Shown in pieces: positions 27,750 to 38,764 of a stretch of 64,000 bases of DNA (its first letter is position 1; each line of letters starts with the position of its first letter). The translations under genes and the position numbers were made by a program. The DNA is from DSWT01 sp035420085 (GTDB lineage Bacteria; Chloroflexota; Anaerolineae; B4-G1; SLSP01), in assembly GCA_035420085.1 (NCBI GenBank), contig DAOLUH010000017.1:38313-102312 (forward strand). Reading direction: 5' to 3'. A model generated the notes under the pieces. The model was not told where the DNA came from and made no database searches. It was given only the letters and a program-made list of their open reading frames with translations.

Positions 27750-30700
27750 ATGACTACATCTGAACTTTACGAGCGCATCCGTTTCCGCGGGCAGCCCGTC
27801 GCACACCCCGATGCCGTGGTGACGCACGGCAATGTCCGTTTTACCGTCCTCACGCCGCGTCTGATCCGCCTGGAATGGTCGGAGACCGGCATCTTTGAGG
27901 ATCGCTGCACCTACGCCTTCCCCACACGCTACACCACTTCCTCGCCCAAATTCACCGTGGAGGAGACAAACGCCGCGCTCGTCATTGATACCGGCGCATT
28001 GACGTTGCGTTACACACCGACCGCCACGCCTTTTGATGCGAACACCCTCTCTATCACCTTCACCCTCAACGGCGCGCCCGTCACCTGGACGCCCGGCGTG
28101 CCCAATCCGGCGAACCTGCGCGGCACGCGCCGCACGCTCGACGAGTGCGAGGGCGACGCGGCGCTCGACGAGGGCCTGCTCTCCCGCGCGGGCTGGACGC
28201 TCTTCGACGACTCGCGCAACGTCATCTTCGACGAGAGCGGCTGGGTCGGCCCGCGCCCGGACTTCGCGCTGCAAGACTGGTACTTCTTCGGCTACGGGCA
28301 CGACTACAAGGCCGCCCTCGCCGAATACCTGCGCTTCGGCGGCGACATTCCGCTCATCCCGCGCTACATCCTCGGCGGCTGGTGGTCGCGCTATTGGGCC
28401 TACAGCGAGCAGGATTTGCGCGACCTGGTGGCCGAGTTTGAGGAGCACAACGTCCCGCTGGATGTGTTCGTCATTGATATGGATTGGCACACGCCCCTGG
28501 GCTGGACCGGCTACACGTGGAACCGCGAGCTGTTCCCCGATCCGCCGGCCTTCCTCGCGTGGCTGCACGCGAAGGGGTTGCGCATCACGCTCAACCTGCA
28601 CCCCGCCGACGGCGTCCATCCCCACGAGGAGGTCTATCCGCAGTTCGCCGCGGCGCTCGGTATTGATCCCAAGAGCGGCGAACCTGTGCCGTTTCGCATC
28701 GCCGATAAGGAGTACGTCCGCCGCTACTTCGAGATGATCCACCATCCGATGGAGAATGACGGCGTAGACTTCTGGTGGATGGACTGGCAACAGGGCGAAA
28801 TCTCTGAGGTCAAGGGGCTGGACCCGCTCCCGTGGATCAATCACCTGCACTTCAACGACATCAAACGCAAGGGCGTGCGCCCGATGCTCTACAGCCGGTG
28901 GGGCGGATTGGGCAATCACCGCTACTACATCGGCTTTTCCGGCGACGCCTACGTGCTGTGGACGGCGTTGCAATTCCAGCCGTACCTCACCGCGACGGCG
29001 GCCAACGTCGCCTACGGCTGGTGGAGCCACGACATCGGCGGGCACATGGGCGGGGCGACGGAGCCGGAATTGTACGCGCGCTGGGTGCAGTTCGGCGCGC
29101 TCAGCCCCGTCTTGCGGCTGCACTCCACGAAAGACCCGCGCGCGGAGCGGCGTCCCTGGGGCTATCCTGAACCCTACGCCACCGCCGCGATGGACGCCTT
29201 CCGCTGGCGCTACCGGCTGATCCCCTACCTCTACACGATGGCGCGCGTCACCTCAGAGACGGGCCTGGCGCTGTGCCGCCCGATGTACTTCGAGCATCCC
29301 GAAGCCGATGACGCCTACGTCGCCCGCTTCCAGTATTATTTGGGCGATCAGATGATTGCTGCGCCCATCGTAACCCCTGCTGATCCACAGACGGGTCTGG
29401 CGGCGGTGGATGTGTGGCTGCCGGCGGGAACGTGGATTGATTACCAGACGTTGGAGACGTTCACCGGGCCGCGCTGGGTGCGCTTGTTAGGCGATATAAC
29501 CCGCGTCCCAATGCTGATGAAGGCCGGGGCGATTTTGCCGCTCGCGCCGGAATTCGTCCCGCAGCCCGAACCGCGCCTCGCGTCGGGAACAACCGCCGCG
29601 CAACCCCAGGATCAGCTCGAATTGGCGGTCTTCCCCGGCGCGGGGACGTTCCGCCTGTACGAGGATGACGGCCTCACGGAAGCTTACCTGCGCGGGCAGT
29701 ACGAATGGACGACCATTCAGACACAGCAGCCGGACGCCCACACCTGGACCGTCGCCATCGCGCCGGTCGAAGGACACTGCGATGCGTTGCCCGCCGCACG
29801 CGGCTACACCGTGACGCTGCGCGGCTGCGCCCGTCCCGCGCGGGTGACGGTTAATGGCGTAGCCACGCCGTGCGAGTACGACGCGGCGACGTTGACCGCG
29901 CGAATTAGCGTGCCCCAACAGCCGAAATCGCAGCCGGTGCTGGTCGCCGCCGTCGCGCTCGACCCCATTGTGGCGCTCGGCGAGGCGCGCAACTGGCGCC
30001 TGGCGTCGGAGGACGTGGTGTGCTTGCTGGGCGAGACGTGCGCGTTGGCTGAGGGCCTCTCGCCCGCGCAGTTCCGGCCTCAAACGCTGGCGCGCGCTGA
30101 AGCGCGCCGGTTCGCGCAGGCCGTCGCGCGGTTGGGCGGGCCGTTCGTCCACTTCATCCAATACAGCACGCCGGAAGAGGCGACGCAACAGTTGGGGCAT
30201 GTCATTCTGGCCGCGCCAGCCGTGGGCGACGCCTATACCGCTGAGATCGCTTTTACGTTGCACCGGAACGGCGAGACCGAAACCCAGACGCTCACAATCG
30301 CCGAAACGACCGCCTCGCGCGTCATTCCTACGCCTTTCGCCTGCGACGGCGTCGCGCTGACGATGTGGGAGGCGCAGGTGACGCTGCGGTGGCGCGATTC
30401 GACGCTGCGCAGCGACTTCCGCAGCGCGCCGTTGTTCCCCGCGATCCCGGCCTGGCGCGCCACGCTCTACAACCAGGACGAGACCGCGCTCGCGCCCGCC
30501 GACGTGCTGGACGCTGCCGGCAACCCCAATCCCGACCTGGAATGGCAGACGTTCGCGCAAGACCTGGCGCGCACCGTCAACTACCGCCGCGCCCACTTCT
30601 CGCACCTCTGGCGCGCTCATTGGGGCGAACTGCGCGCAGGCAAACCGCTGGCGACGTACCTGACGGCTACCGTCGTCAGCCCGGAGGTGCGGAAAGCCGT

Positions 30701-30959
30701 GCTCGCTTTCACCGCCAACAGCCCGGCGACGATCTGGGTGAACGGCGCGGAAGTTGCGGAAGATCCCGCGGCGGAGATTGACTCCGCGCACGGCTTGTTC
30801 GTGCATGGCACGCGCTTCACCAAACCGTTCGCTTTGTGCGCTGGCAAAAACACGCTGCTGGTTCACTGTACGCCCAATGCCAAAGGCTGGCCCTTCTGGC
30901 ACTTCGGCGCGGCGCTCCTGTCGCCTTCCGGCGAGTTGTTGAGCGACGTGGTGTATTAG
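27750..30959 (+). CDS. GH31 alpha-glucosidase/alpha-xylosidase with long C-terminal extension
   Basis: 1069 residues, no signal peptide, so probably cytoplasmic. The barrel shows FVIDMDWH, the nucleophile in FWWMDWQQG (D345) and the acid/base in GFSGDAY (D399), with HDIGGH further on, all typical of GH31. A beta-sandwich with AAPIVTP and LPAGTWIDY follows. The last 370 residues are a non-family extension with a sugar-binding-like beta pattern (TIWVNGAEV, LLVHCTPN) that I cannot name. AAGGAG precedes the ATG and a clear promoter lies upstream. GH31 covers alpha-glucosidase, alpha-xylosidase and sulfoquinovosidase; specificity is unresolved. Confidence 0.93.
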   Translation: MTTSELYERIRFRGQPVAHPDAVVTHGNVRFTVLTPRLIRLEWSETGIFEDRCTYAFPTRYTTSSPKFTVEETNAALVIDTGALTLRYTPTATPFDANTLSITFTLNGAPVTWTPGVPNPANLRGTRRTLDECEGDAALDEGLLSRAGWTLFDDSRNVIFDESGWVGPRPDFALQDWYFFGYGHDYKAALAEYLRFGGDIPLIPRYILGGWWSRYWAYSEQDLRDLVAEFEEHNVPLDVFVIDMDWHTPLGWTGYTWNRELFPDPPAFLAWLHAKGLRITLNLHPADGVHPHEEVYPQFAAALGIDPKSGEPVPFRIADKEYVRRYFEMIHHPMENDGVDFWWMDWQQGEISEVKGLDPLPWINHLHFNDIKRKGVRPMLYSRWGGLGNHRYYIGFSGDAYVLWTALQFQPYLTATAANVAYGWWSHDIGGHMGGATEPELYARWVQFGALSPVLRLHSTKDPRAERRPWGYPEPYATAAMDAFRWRYRLIPYLYTMARVTSETGLALCRPMYFEHPEADDAYVARFQYYLGDQMIAAPIVTPADPQTGLAAVDVWLPAGTWIDYQTLETFTGPRWVRLLGDITRVPMLMKAGAILPLAPEFVPQPEPRLASGTTAAQPQDQLELAVFPGAGTFRLYEDDGLTEAYLRGQYEWTTIQTQQPDAHTWTVAIAPVEGHCDALPAARGYTVTLRGCARPARVTVNGVATPCEYDAATLTARISVPQQPKSQPVLVAAVALDPIVALGEARNWRLASEDVVCLLGETCALAEGLSPAQFRPQTLARAEARRFAQAVARLGGPFVHFIQYSTPEEATQQLGHVILAAPAVGDAYTAEIAFTLHRNGETETQTLTIAETTASRVIPTPFACDGVALTMWEAQVTLRWRDSTLRSDFRSAPLFPAIPAWRATLYNQDETALAPADVLDAAGNPNPDLEWQTFAQDLARTVNYRRAHFSHLWRAHWGELRAGKPLATYLTATVVSPEVRKAVLAFTANSPATIWVNGAEVAEDPAAEIDSAHGLFVHGTRFTKPFALCAGKNTLLVHCTPNAKGWPFWHFGAALLSPSGELLSDVVY

Positions 30960-30969
30960 TCATAATTCT

Positions 30970-31040
30970 GTCAACGGATTAAACGGATTTGAACGGATTT
31001 TTTTTCTCTTCAATCCGTTTCATCCGTTAAATCCGTTGAC
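30970..31040. repeat. Inverted array of CGGATT words with internal T8
   Basis: The left arm 30970-30999 (three CGGATT copies) pairs with the right arm 31012-31040. The right arm matches 40099-40127 over 29 bases with one mismatch. A T8 run in the loop could terminate GH31 transcription. Confidence 0.85.
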
Positions 31041-31095
31041 ATTTTCAGTTGACTACAAGGCTAACGACTACACAACTATTTTTAAGGAAGAACAC

Positions 31096-32127
31096 ATGTC
31101 ACAAGCTATAAAAGCCCTTTTGGTCGGCTGCGGCGGCATTAGCCGGGCGTGGCTGAACGCGATCAAGGAGATGCCCGACGTGGTGATGGTCGGCTTCGTG
31201 GATTTGCGCGAGGAGGCGGCGCGGGCGCGGGCCGAAGAGTACGGCTGGACGGACGCGCTCATCGGGACGGACGTGACGGCGGCGCTGGAACGGGCTTGCC
31301 CGGACGTCGTCTTCGACTGCACCGTGCCGGAGGCGCACCACGACGTCACGCTGGCGGCGCTGCGCCACGGGTGCCACGTCCTGGGCGAGAAGCCGCTGGC
31401 CGATACGCTGGAACACGCGCGGGCGATGGTCGCGGCGGCGCAGGCGGCGGGCAAGATTTACGCCGTCATCCAGAACCGCCGCTACGACGCCAACATCCGG
31501 CGGCTCAAGGCCTTCCTGGATTCCGGCGCGCTCGGACGCATTACCACCGTCAACAGCGACTTCTACATCGGCGCACACTTCGGCGGCTTTCGCGATCACA
31601 TGAAGCACGTGCTGCTGGTGGATATGGCGATTCACACCTTCGATATGGCGCGGCTGATTACGGGTGCAAATGCGCACGCCGTCTACTGCCACGAGTGGAA
31701 TCCCGCCGGCTCCTGGTACGATCACGACGCCTCGGCGATGGCGACCTTCGAGATGAGCGATGGCCTGGTCTACTCGTACCGGGGCAGTTGGTGTTCCGAA
31801 GGGCTGAATACGACGTGGGAATGTACGTGGCGCATCATCGGCGAAAAGGGGAGCGTCATCTGGGACGGCGCGACTGAATTCAAGGCGCAAGTCGTCGCCA
31901 AAACCGGTGGCTTCTTCTCGGAATGGGAGACCGTGGACGTGCCCGCCTACGAGAACCCGGACAAAACCGGCGGGCACGGCGGCGTCATCCGTGAGTTCAT
32001 CCGCTGCGTCCGCAACGGCGAAACGCCCGAAACCGTCTGCACCGACAACATCAAAAGCCTCGCGATGGTTTTCGGCGCAGTGGAGAGCGCGGAGGCGAAA
32101 GCCCGAATCACGATTCATGAATCATGA
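31096..32127 (+). CDS. Gfo/Idh/MocA-family oxidoreductase (third copy)
   Basis: 343 residues from the ATG at 31096 with AAGGAAG upstream. It has the Rossmann motif LLVGCGGISRAW, the family lysine motif GEKPLADT and the active-site VDMAIHTFDMARLI. It lies between GH31 and GH2 genes on the same strand, so it probably oxidises a sugar released by one of them. Its TGA is read from an ATCATGA repeat array. It is only distantly similar to the copies at 7971 and 19738. Confidence 0.92.
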   Translation: MSQAIKALLVGCGGISRAWLNAIKEMPDVVMVGFVDLREEAARARAEEYGWTDALIGTDVTAALERACPDVVFDCTVPEAHHDVTLAALRHGCHVLGEKPLADTLEHARAMVAAAQAAGKIYAVIQNRRYDANIRRLKAFLDSGALGRITTVNSDFYIGAHFGGFRDHMKHVLLVDMAIHTFDMARLITGANAHAVYCHEWNPAGSWYDHDASAMATFEMSDGLVYSYRGSWCSEGLNTTWECTWRIIGEKGSVIWDGATEFKAQVVAKTGGFFSEWETVDVPAYENPDKTGGHGGVIREFIRCVRNGETPETVCTDNIKSLAMVFGAVESAEAKARITIHES

Positions 32128-32153
32128 ATCACGAATTACGATTCACGATTCAT
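32104..32153. repeat. Self-complementary heptamer array, ATTCACG/ATTCATG
   Basis: Seven near-perfect 7-base units alternating ATCACGA, TTCATGA, ATCATGA, ATTACGA; because the unit is nearly palindromic, the array folds on itself. It contains the stop of the oxidoreductase. Confidence 0.85.
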
Positions 32154-32182
32154 GATTCTCATCACACAACAGGAGAATTTTT

Positions 32183-34642
<2,460 letters not shown>

Positions 34643-34667
34643 ATATATACGTCATCACCTGGCGTCA

Positions 34668-34696
34668 TTGTCTCCGGCGGCAATATATGTTACAAT
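34668..34696 (+). promoter_or_regulatory. Predicted promoter giving a leaderless MNT transcript
   Basis: TTGTCT (34668-34673), 17-base spacer, TACAAT (34691-34696). The ATG at 34703 starts 7 bases after the -10, where transcription would begin. Confidence 0.6.
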
Positions 34697-34702
34697 GAAG
34701 GT

Positions 34703-35056
34703 ATGAAAGAATACGCGGTTGATGATGCCACGCTTCATGGAGCGGACATACTTGAGATGATTGCGACACGGATTGCAGAAGCCTTGCATCCGCAGAAAAT
34801 CATCGTTTTTGGGTCTTGGGCGCGCGAGGAACAGAATGTTCACAGTGATATTGACCTGCTCATTATCCAGGAATCTGATTTACCTCGCCCGCAACGTTAT
34901 GCGCAAGTCCGGCGACTCTTTTGGGGGATAGGGACGCCTTTGGATATCCTGGTTTATACGCCAGATGAATTTGCGCGTTACCAGGATGTTCCCGGCAGCT
35001 TCACACATACGATTGCCCGCGAAGGCAAGGTGCTGTATGCACAACCCGGCGCGTGA
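34703..35056 (+). CDS. MNT-type nucleotidyltransferase (HEPN partner), first copy
   Basis: 117 residues with the minimal nucleotidyltransferase signature VFGSWAR...SDIDLL (GS-X10-DxD) and a third acidic site near LDILVY. In MNT/HEPN toxin-antitoxin modules this protein AMPylates and neutralises the HEPN RNase (family knowledge). Its last 20 bases overlap the natural start of the HEPN frame. There is no ribosome binding site; the -10 placement suggests a leaderless mRNA. The reading frame is intact, while its partner is frameshifted. Confidence 0.88.
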   Translation: MKEYAVDDATLHGADILEMIATRIAEALHPQKIIVFGSWAREEQNVHSDIDLLIIQESDLPRPQRYAQVRRLFWGIGTPLDILVYTPDEFARYQDVPGSFTHTIAREGKVLYAQPGA

Positions 35057-35427
35057 TTTAGCGTTAGAGTGGTTGCGCCGCGCAGACCATGATCTTCGTG
35101 TTGCCCGATATTGACAAACGATGCCGGGTTCCGTTGGAAAGCCTCGGCTTTCACGCGCAGCAATGCGTTGAAAAGGCGTTGAAAGGATACTTGACCATGC
35201 ATCAAGTATCTTTTCAACGCCGTCATGACCTGAGTTATTTGCTTGATCTCTGTGTCCCGTTTGATGAAGATTTCGCGCAATTCTACGCCAGTGCTGATGA
35301 ACTGACCCCTTATGCAGTTGAGTTTCGTTATCCAGATGCTTTGCTCTCGATTTCCTCAAATCATGTTTGGACCATCATAGAAATAGCTGAACGTATCTAC
35401 ACTTTTGTCCTGACACGCTTGGAGTAA
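35037..35427 (+). pseudogene. HEPN-domain protein with frameshift, first copy
   Basis: The ATG at 35037, inside the MNT gene, opens MHNPARDLALEWLRRADHDL...RVARY, a typical HEPN N-terminus, then meets TGA at 35112-35114. The rest of the domain (FHAQQCVEKALKGYL, RRHDLSYLLDL) continues in the next frame to 35427. The distance between the two halves fits a one-base indel between about 35109 and 35148. A shortened protein could start at the ATG at 35089, but it would lack helix 1. Compare the second broken copy at 63515. Confidence 0.8.
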
Positions 35428-35439
35428 GCTGCGCTTGAA

Positions 35440-36981
35440 TTATCGGCAGGGATCATAATCCGCGCCGAGGATGAGGCGCAGCTTCACCTCGCTGGCGGGG
35501 TCTTCCGCGTAGAATACGTTCGCGTCGGACACGCGGAAAAGCTGCTGAATCTGGCTCAGCCCCGTGCCTTTGGTCGTGCTGCTGAAGACGACGATTTGCG
35601 TCTGCGCGTAATCCAAACGGTCAGCGGTAGCAATGACGGGGGTGTAACCGTAGCGGGTGAGCGTATCCGCCGCCAGCCAATCGCGGTCGGGCGCATAGCT
35701 GCCGTTCCACACCTCGATGCGAATCTCGGCGCGGGCGGCGCGGCTTTCGGCGGGGCGTGCGATGGCTGCGTCAATCACCGCTGCCATCGGCTCCCAGACG
35801 GGCAGAAAAACGTTGCCCCCCTGTCCTGTGATGTAGAATTCCGTCTCGTTGCGCCCGATATTGTAAAAGCGCACGTCAGTACTGTTAATCCGCGCCGCGA
35901 CGATGCCCAGTTCGAGCAGGTTGCCCAATCCTAAATCCGTCTGATACAGGTCGCGGGTCTGCTCATACAGGCTAGGGATCATCGTGAACAGATTCGATTG
36001 CTTCGCCTTGCGCCACATTGCTTCCAGGATTTGCTGCTGGCGCGCCTCGCGGGCGAAGACGCTCGTTGTTTTGCGCGTCCGCGAGTACCACAGCGCCAAT
36101 TCGCCGTTCATGTGCACCAGGCCCGGCTCCATCGTGAGAATGTGATACTCACCGTTTTCGTCCGGGATGGGCCAGTAATCGTGCAGTTGACAGTGGACCG
36201 GCACATCCACCCCGCCGAGCACATCCACCAAGCCCATCAACCCGTCAAAATTGACCATCGCGTAATAATCGGCGGTGATGCCCAGGTTGTACAACAACGT
36301 CTGGTTGAGCAAACCAATCCCGCCGCCATCGAAACCATACTTCTCGCCATACGAATCGGCGGTATTGATGCGCGCCATCCGCAGGTTGGGGATGTAGATG
36401 TAAAGGTCGCGGGGGATGGAGAGCACAGCCACGGACGGAATATCCGGGTACACGACGACATACTGAATCGCGTCGGTGTTCCAGTAGTCCCAGTCGGGGC
36501 GTTGATCGCTGCCGAGGAGCACGATGGTCAGCGCCTCCGCCGGGATGGGATAACGCGGCGCCGCCGTCGGGATAGGGATGGGCAGATAACCCGAATATGC
36601 CGTGGTCATCGTGATCTCCAATTCCGCAATCGGGGTGATGGGGATGGCGGTAGGGCGGCGCGGCGGCAGCGGCGAGGGCGTGATCGAAGGCGTTGGTGTT
36701 TTGGTGGGCGTGGGGGTGTACGTCGGCGGCGGGGTGGGGGTGTACGTCAGCGTCCAGGTGGGCGGCAGAAAAGGCGTCGGCGTCACTGGCGGCGTGGGTG
36801 ATGGCGGCGTGACTGTGGCGGTGCGCGTCGGTGGGATGACACTGCTGGTCGGCGTGACGATGATGTATTTTGTGGGCGTTGCTTGTTGTGAGAGGCGGGC
36901 GATGTTAAGCAGCAGGACTGTGAGCAGGAGAATCAATACCAGGCAGATGATTGCCATGAGTGCGGTTTGAACTTTGGACAT
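35440..36981 (-). CDS. LytR-CpsA-Psr family cell-envelope protein
   Basis: 513 residues from the ATG at 36981. One N-terminal membrane helix (ALMAIICLVLILLLTVLLL) is followed by a Pro/Thr-rich stalk of about 90 residues, then the LCP domain (LLGSDQR, TDAI, VLSIPRDLYIYIP, RINTADSYG, LGGVDVPV, ALWYSRTRKT) and a C-terminal LytR_C domain (IRIEVWNGS onward). LCP proteins attach glycopolymers to the envelope; the conserved Asp and Arg residues are present. No ribosome binding site is seen, so upstream ATGs at 37038 or 37029 remain possible. Convergent with the HEPN remnant. Confidence 0.9.
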   Translation of the reverse strand: MSKVQTALMAIICLVLILLLTVLLLNIARLSQQATPTKYIIVTPTSSVIPPTRTATVTPPSPTPPVTPTPFLPPTWTLTYTPTPPPTYTPTPTKTPTPSITPSPLPPRRPTAIPITPIAELEITMTTAYSGYLPIPIPTAAPRYPIPAEALTIVLLGSDQRPDWDYWNTDAIQYVVVYPDIPSVAVLSIPRDLYIYIPNLRMARINTADSYGEKYGFDGGGIGLLNQTLLYNLGITADYYAMVNFDGLMGLVDVLGGVDVPVHCQLHDYWPIPDENGEYHILTMEPGLVHMNGELALWYSRTRKTTSVFAREARQQQILEAMWRKAKQSNLFTMIPSLYEQTRDLYQTDLGLGNLLELGIVAARINSTDVRFYNIGRNETEFYITGQGGNVFLPVWEPMAAVIDAAIARPAESRAARAEIRIEVWNGSYAPDRDWLAADTLTRYGYTPVIATADRLDYAQTQIVVFSSTTKGTGLSQIQQLFRVSDANVFYAEDPASEVKLRLILGADYDPCR

Positions 36982-37388
36982 TAGGTTTACACTTCGGTAT
37001 GCAAGATGGTCATTGTGTATATTGTGCATTATAGGCATCCTTTTCAGTTTGTCCAACAAGACCAGTCCTTGGGGGCGTTTCAAAATTAGGGCGACTTGCC
37101 AGGTGGGACGCACTTACGCCTCGCACAAGGCCGGGAAAGCTCCAAGGGGCCTGCGCTCTGTGCCCCCATCCCCGGGGGCGCGTTACGCGATGGCTGGGAC
37201 TCAAAACTACACTTGCCGCCCGGCCATACCCGCCCCCGAGACGGGGGCGGTGAGCGTGCGCTACTTTCGCTATACGAAGCGGTTTGTCCAACGCAGTTGA
37301 CCGTCTGGCTTTTTCATTTACACTAGCAGTATTCTTTTCATCAATCTCATCAGGGCATTGTTTTTTATCCATTGTTCAGGAGGAACTC
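36982..37388. other. 407-bp intergenic region with GC-rich hairpins
   Basis: Lies between divergent LCP and DegV genes. It contains GCCCCC-ATCCCC-GGGGGC near 37161-37178 and the CCGCCCCCG hairpin at 37230-37250, and short SD-less ORFs. No known riboswitch or RNA gene was recognised. Confidence 0.5.
37230..37250. repeat. Dispersed GCCCCCG hairpin, copy 2 (inverted)
   Basis: CCGCCCCCG-AGA-CGGGGGCGG. On the minus strand it reads CTCACC + GCCCCCG-TCT-CGGGGGC, matching 27604-27630 with a compensatory closing pair. Confidence 0.75.
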
Positions 37389-38243
37389 ATGGTACCCATC
37401 GCAGTTATTACCGATACGGATTCCAGCTTACCGGCCGCAGTGGCGGCGCATTATGGCATCCAACAGGTGCCGATCAACATTCACTTCGGCCAGGAGACTT
37501 TCCAGGCCGCGGTGAACCTCAACGACGCCGAGGCATTTGTGCGGATTGACCGTGACGGCAAACTGCCGACGACCTCGGCGCCGACGCCAGGCCAGTTCGC
37601 CGAGGCGTACCAGGCGGCGTTCGATGCCGGGGCGGAAGCGGTGCTGTGCTTCTGCGTCAGCGCCGCGATCAGCGGGACGTACAACGCCGCCCTCACCGCC
37701 CGCGAATTGCTACCTGACCGCCAGATCACCGTTGTGGATTCGCGTACCTTGTCACTTGGGCAGGGCTATATGGCGATAGCCGCTGCGGAAGCCGTCGGCC
37801 AGGGCGCGTCAGTGGAAGAAGCCATCGCCGCCGCCGAATCGTTGCGTGAGCGCACGCACGTTTACGCGGCGCTGGCGACGCTCAAATATCTGGCGATGAG
37901 CGGGCGCGTGGGGTATCTGGCAGCGGGAATGGCGAATTTGCTGAACATCAAGCCCATTCTTACCGTGCGCGACGGCAAACTGGATATGCTGGAAAAAGTC
38001 CGCACCCAGCACAAAGCCTGGGATCGCGTCGTCGAATTGACCGTGGGGAGCCTGGGCGGTCGCCCCATCGAGCGTGTGGGCATCATCCACGTCAACGCGC
38101 CGGAGAAAGCGCGCGAGTTCGAGACGCTGCTGCGCGTGCAGCTAACCTTCCCCGCCGAGATCATCACCGCCGAATTCACGCCGGGCCTGTCCATTCATTC
38201 CGGCACTGGCGTTGTGGGCGTCGTCGTCGTTGCCGCGAAGTAG
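37389..38243 (+). CDS. DegV/FakB-family fatty-acid-binding protein
   Basis: 284 residues from the ATG at 37389, which is preceded by AGGAGG. DegV motifs are in order: ITDTDSSLP, TTSAPTPGQF, SAAISGTYNAA, VVDSRTLSLGQG, GRVGYLAAGMANLLNIKPIL and the C-terminal SIHSGTGVVGVV. Members bind a fatty acid and present it to FakA kinase; no fakA is seen here. It ends at a strong terminator. Confidence 0.93.
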   Translation: MVPIAVITDTDSSLPAAVAAHYGIQQVPINIHFGQETFQAAVNLNDAEAFVRIDRDGKLPTTSAPTPGQFAEAYQAAFDAGAEAVLCFCVSAAISGTYNAALTARELLPDRQITVVDSRTLSLGQGYMAIAAAEAVGQGASVEEAIAAAESLRERTHVYAALATLKYLAMSGRVGYLAAGMANLLNIKPILTVRDGKLDMLEKVRTQHKAWDRVVELTVGSLGGRPIERVGIIHVNAPEKAREFETLLRVQLTFPAEIITAEFTPGLSIHSGTGVVGVVVVAAK

Positions 38244-38262
38244 CAATCTGCATAAGGTTTAT

Positions 38263-38295
38263 CAGGGATGGGAAAGATCATCTTTCCCATCCCTG
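38263..38295 (+). terminator. Terminator of the DegV gene
   Basis: A perfect 14-bp stem CAGGGATGGGAAAG with loop ATCAT, followed by GCTTTCAT. Confidence 0.8.
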
Positions 38296-38415
38296 GCTTT
38301 CATATAACCCAATTGTCAATCCTCCCGCCATAAATATGACACGTTTTGACACGTTGTCGGCGTATATTAGTGTTGTTGTAGAACAAATGAGCTATTCAAA
38401 AAGAGGAGGACTTCG

Positions 38416-38763
38416 ATGGACAAGATCATTGGCTATTGTGGACTGAACTGCGCGGAGTGTCCGGCGTACCTTGCCACCCAATCGGGCGATGCGGCAGCCT
38501 TGGAGCGCGTGGCAGCGGAGTGGCGCGTGGCGTTTAACGCGCCGGATATTACGGCGGCGGGGATCGTCTGTGATGGTTGTCTGGCGAGTATCGGCGGACG
38601 GTTGGCTGGCTATTGCGGCCTATGCGAAATTCGCGCGTGCGCTGTGGAGCGCAATGTGGCGATTTGTGCCTTCTGCGCCGATTACGGCTGCGCCAGGCTG
38701 GAAGGCTTCCTTGCGCAAGCGCCAGCCGCGCGCGCGACCCTAGAGCAGTTGCGGGCGGCGTAA
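38416..38763 (+). CDS. Cysteine-rich DUF3795 protein
   Basis: 115 residues with 12 Cys in the DUF3795 pattern: IGYCGLNCAECPAY, VCDGCL, YCGLCEIRAC and CAFCADYGCARLEGF. Such spacing suggests bound zinc or an iron-sulfur cluster; the function is unknown. GAGGAGG lies 7 bases before the ATG. One base separates its stop from the DinB-like gene, so the two are translated together. Confidence 0.88.
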   Translation: MDKIIGYCGLNCAECPAYLATQSGDAAALERVAAEWRVAFNAPDITAAGIVCDGCLASIGGRLAGYCGLCEIRACAVERNVAICAFCADYGCARLEGFLAQAPAARATLEQLRAA

Positions 38764-38764
38764 G

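Noticed and set aside
35089..35427. Intact HEPN gene starting at 35089
   Set aside because: This start lacks the first HEPN helix, which is encoded in the other frame from 35037, so a frameshifted gene explains the data better.
36982..37388. GC-rich leader considered as a riboswitch or structural RNA
   Set aside because: Only simple hairpins are visible; no known consensus could be matched.
38346..38374. TTGACA before the DUF3795 gene considered as a promoter
   Set aside because: The TATATT that follows is only 11 bases away and no -10 fits a 16-18 base spacer.
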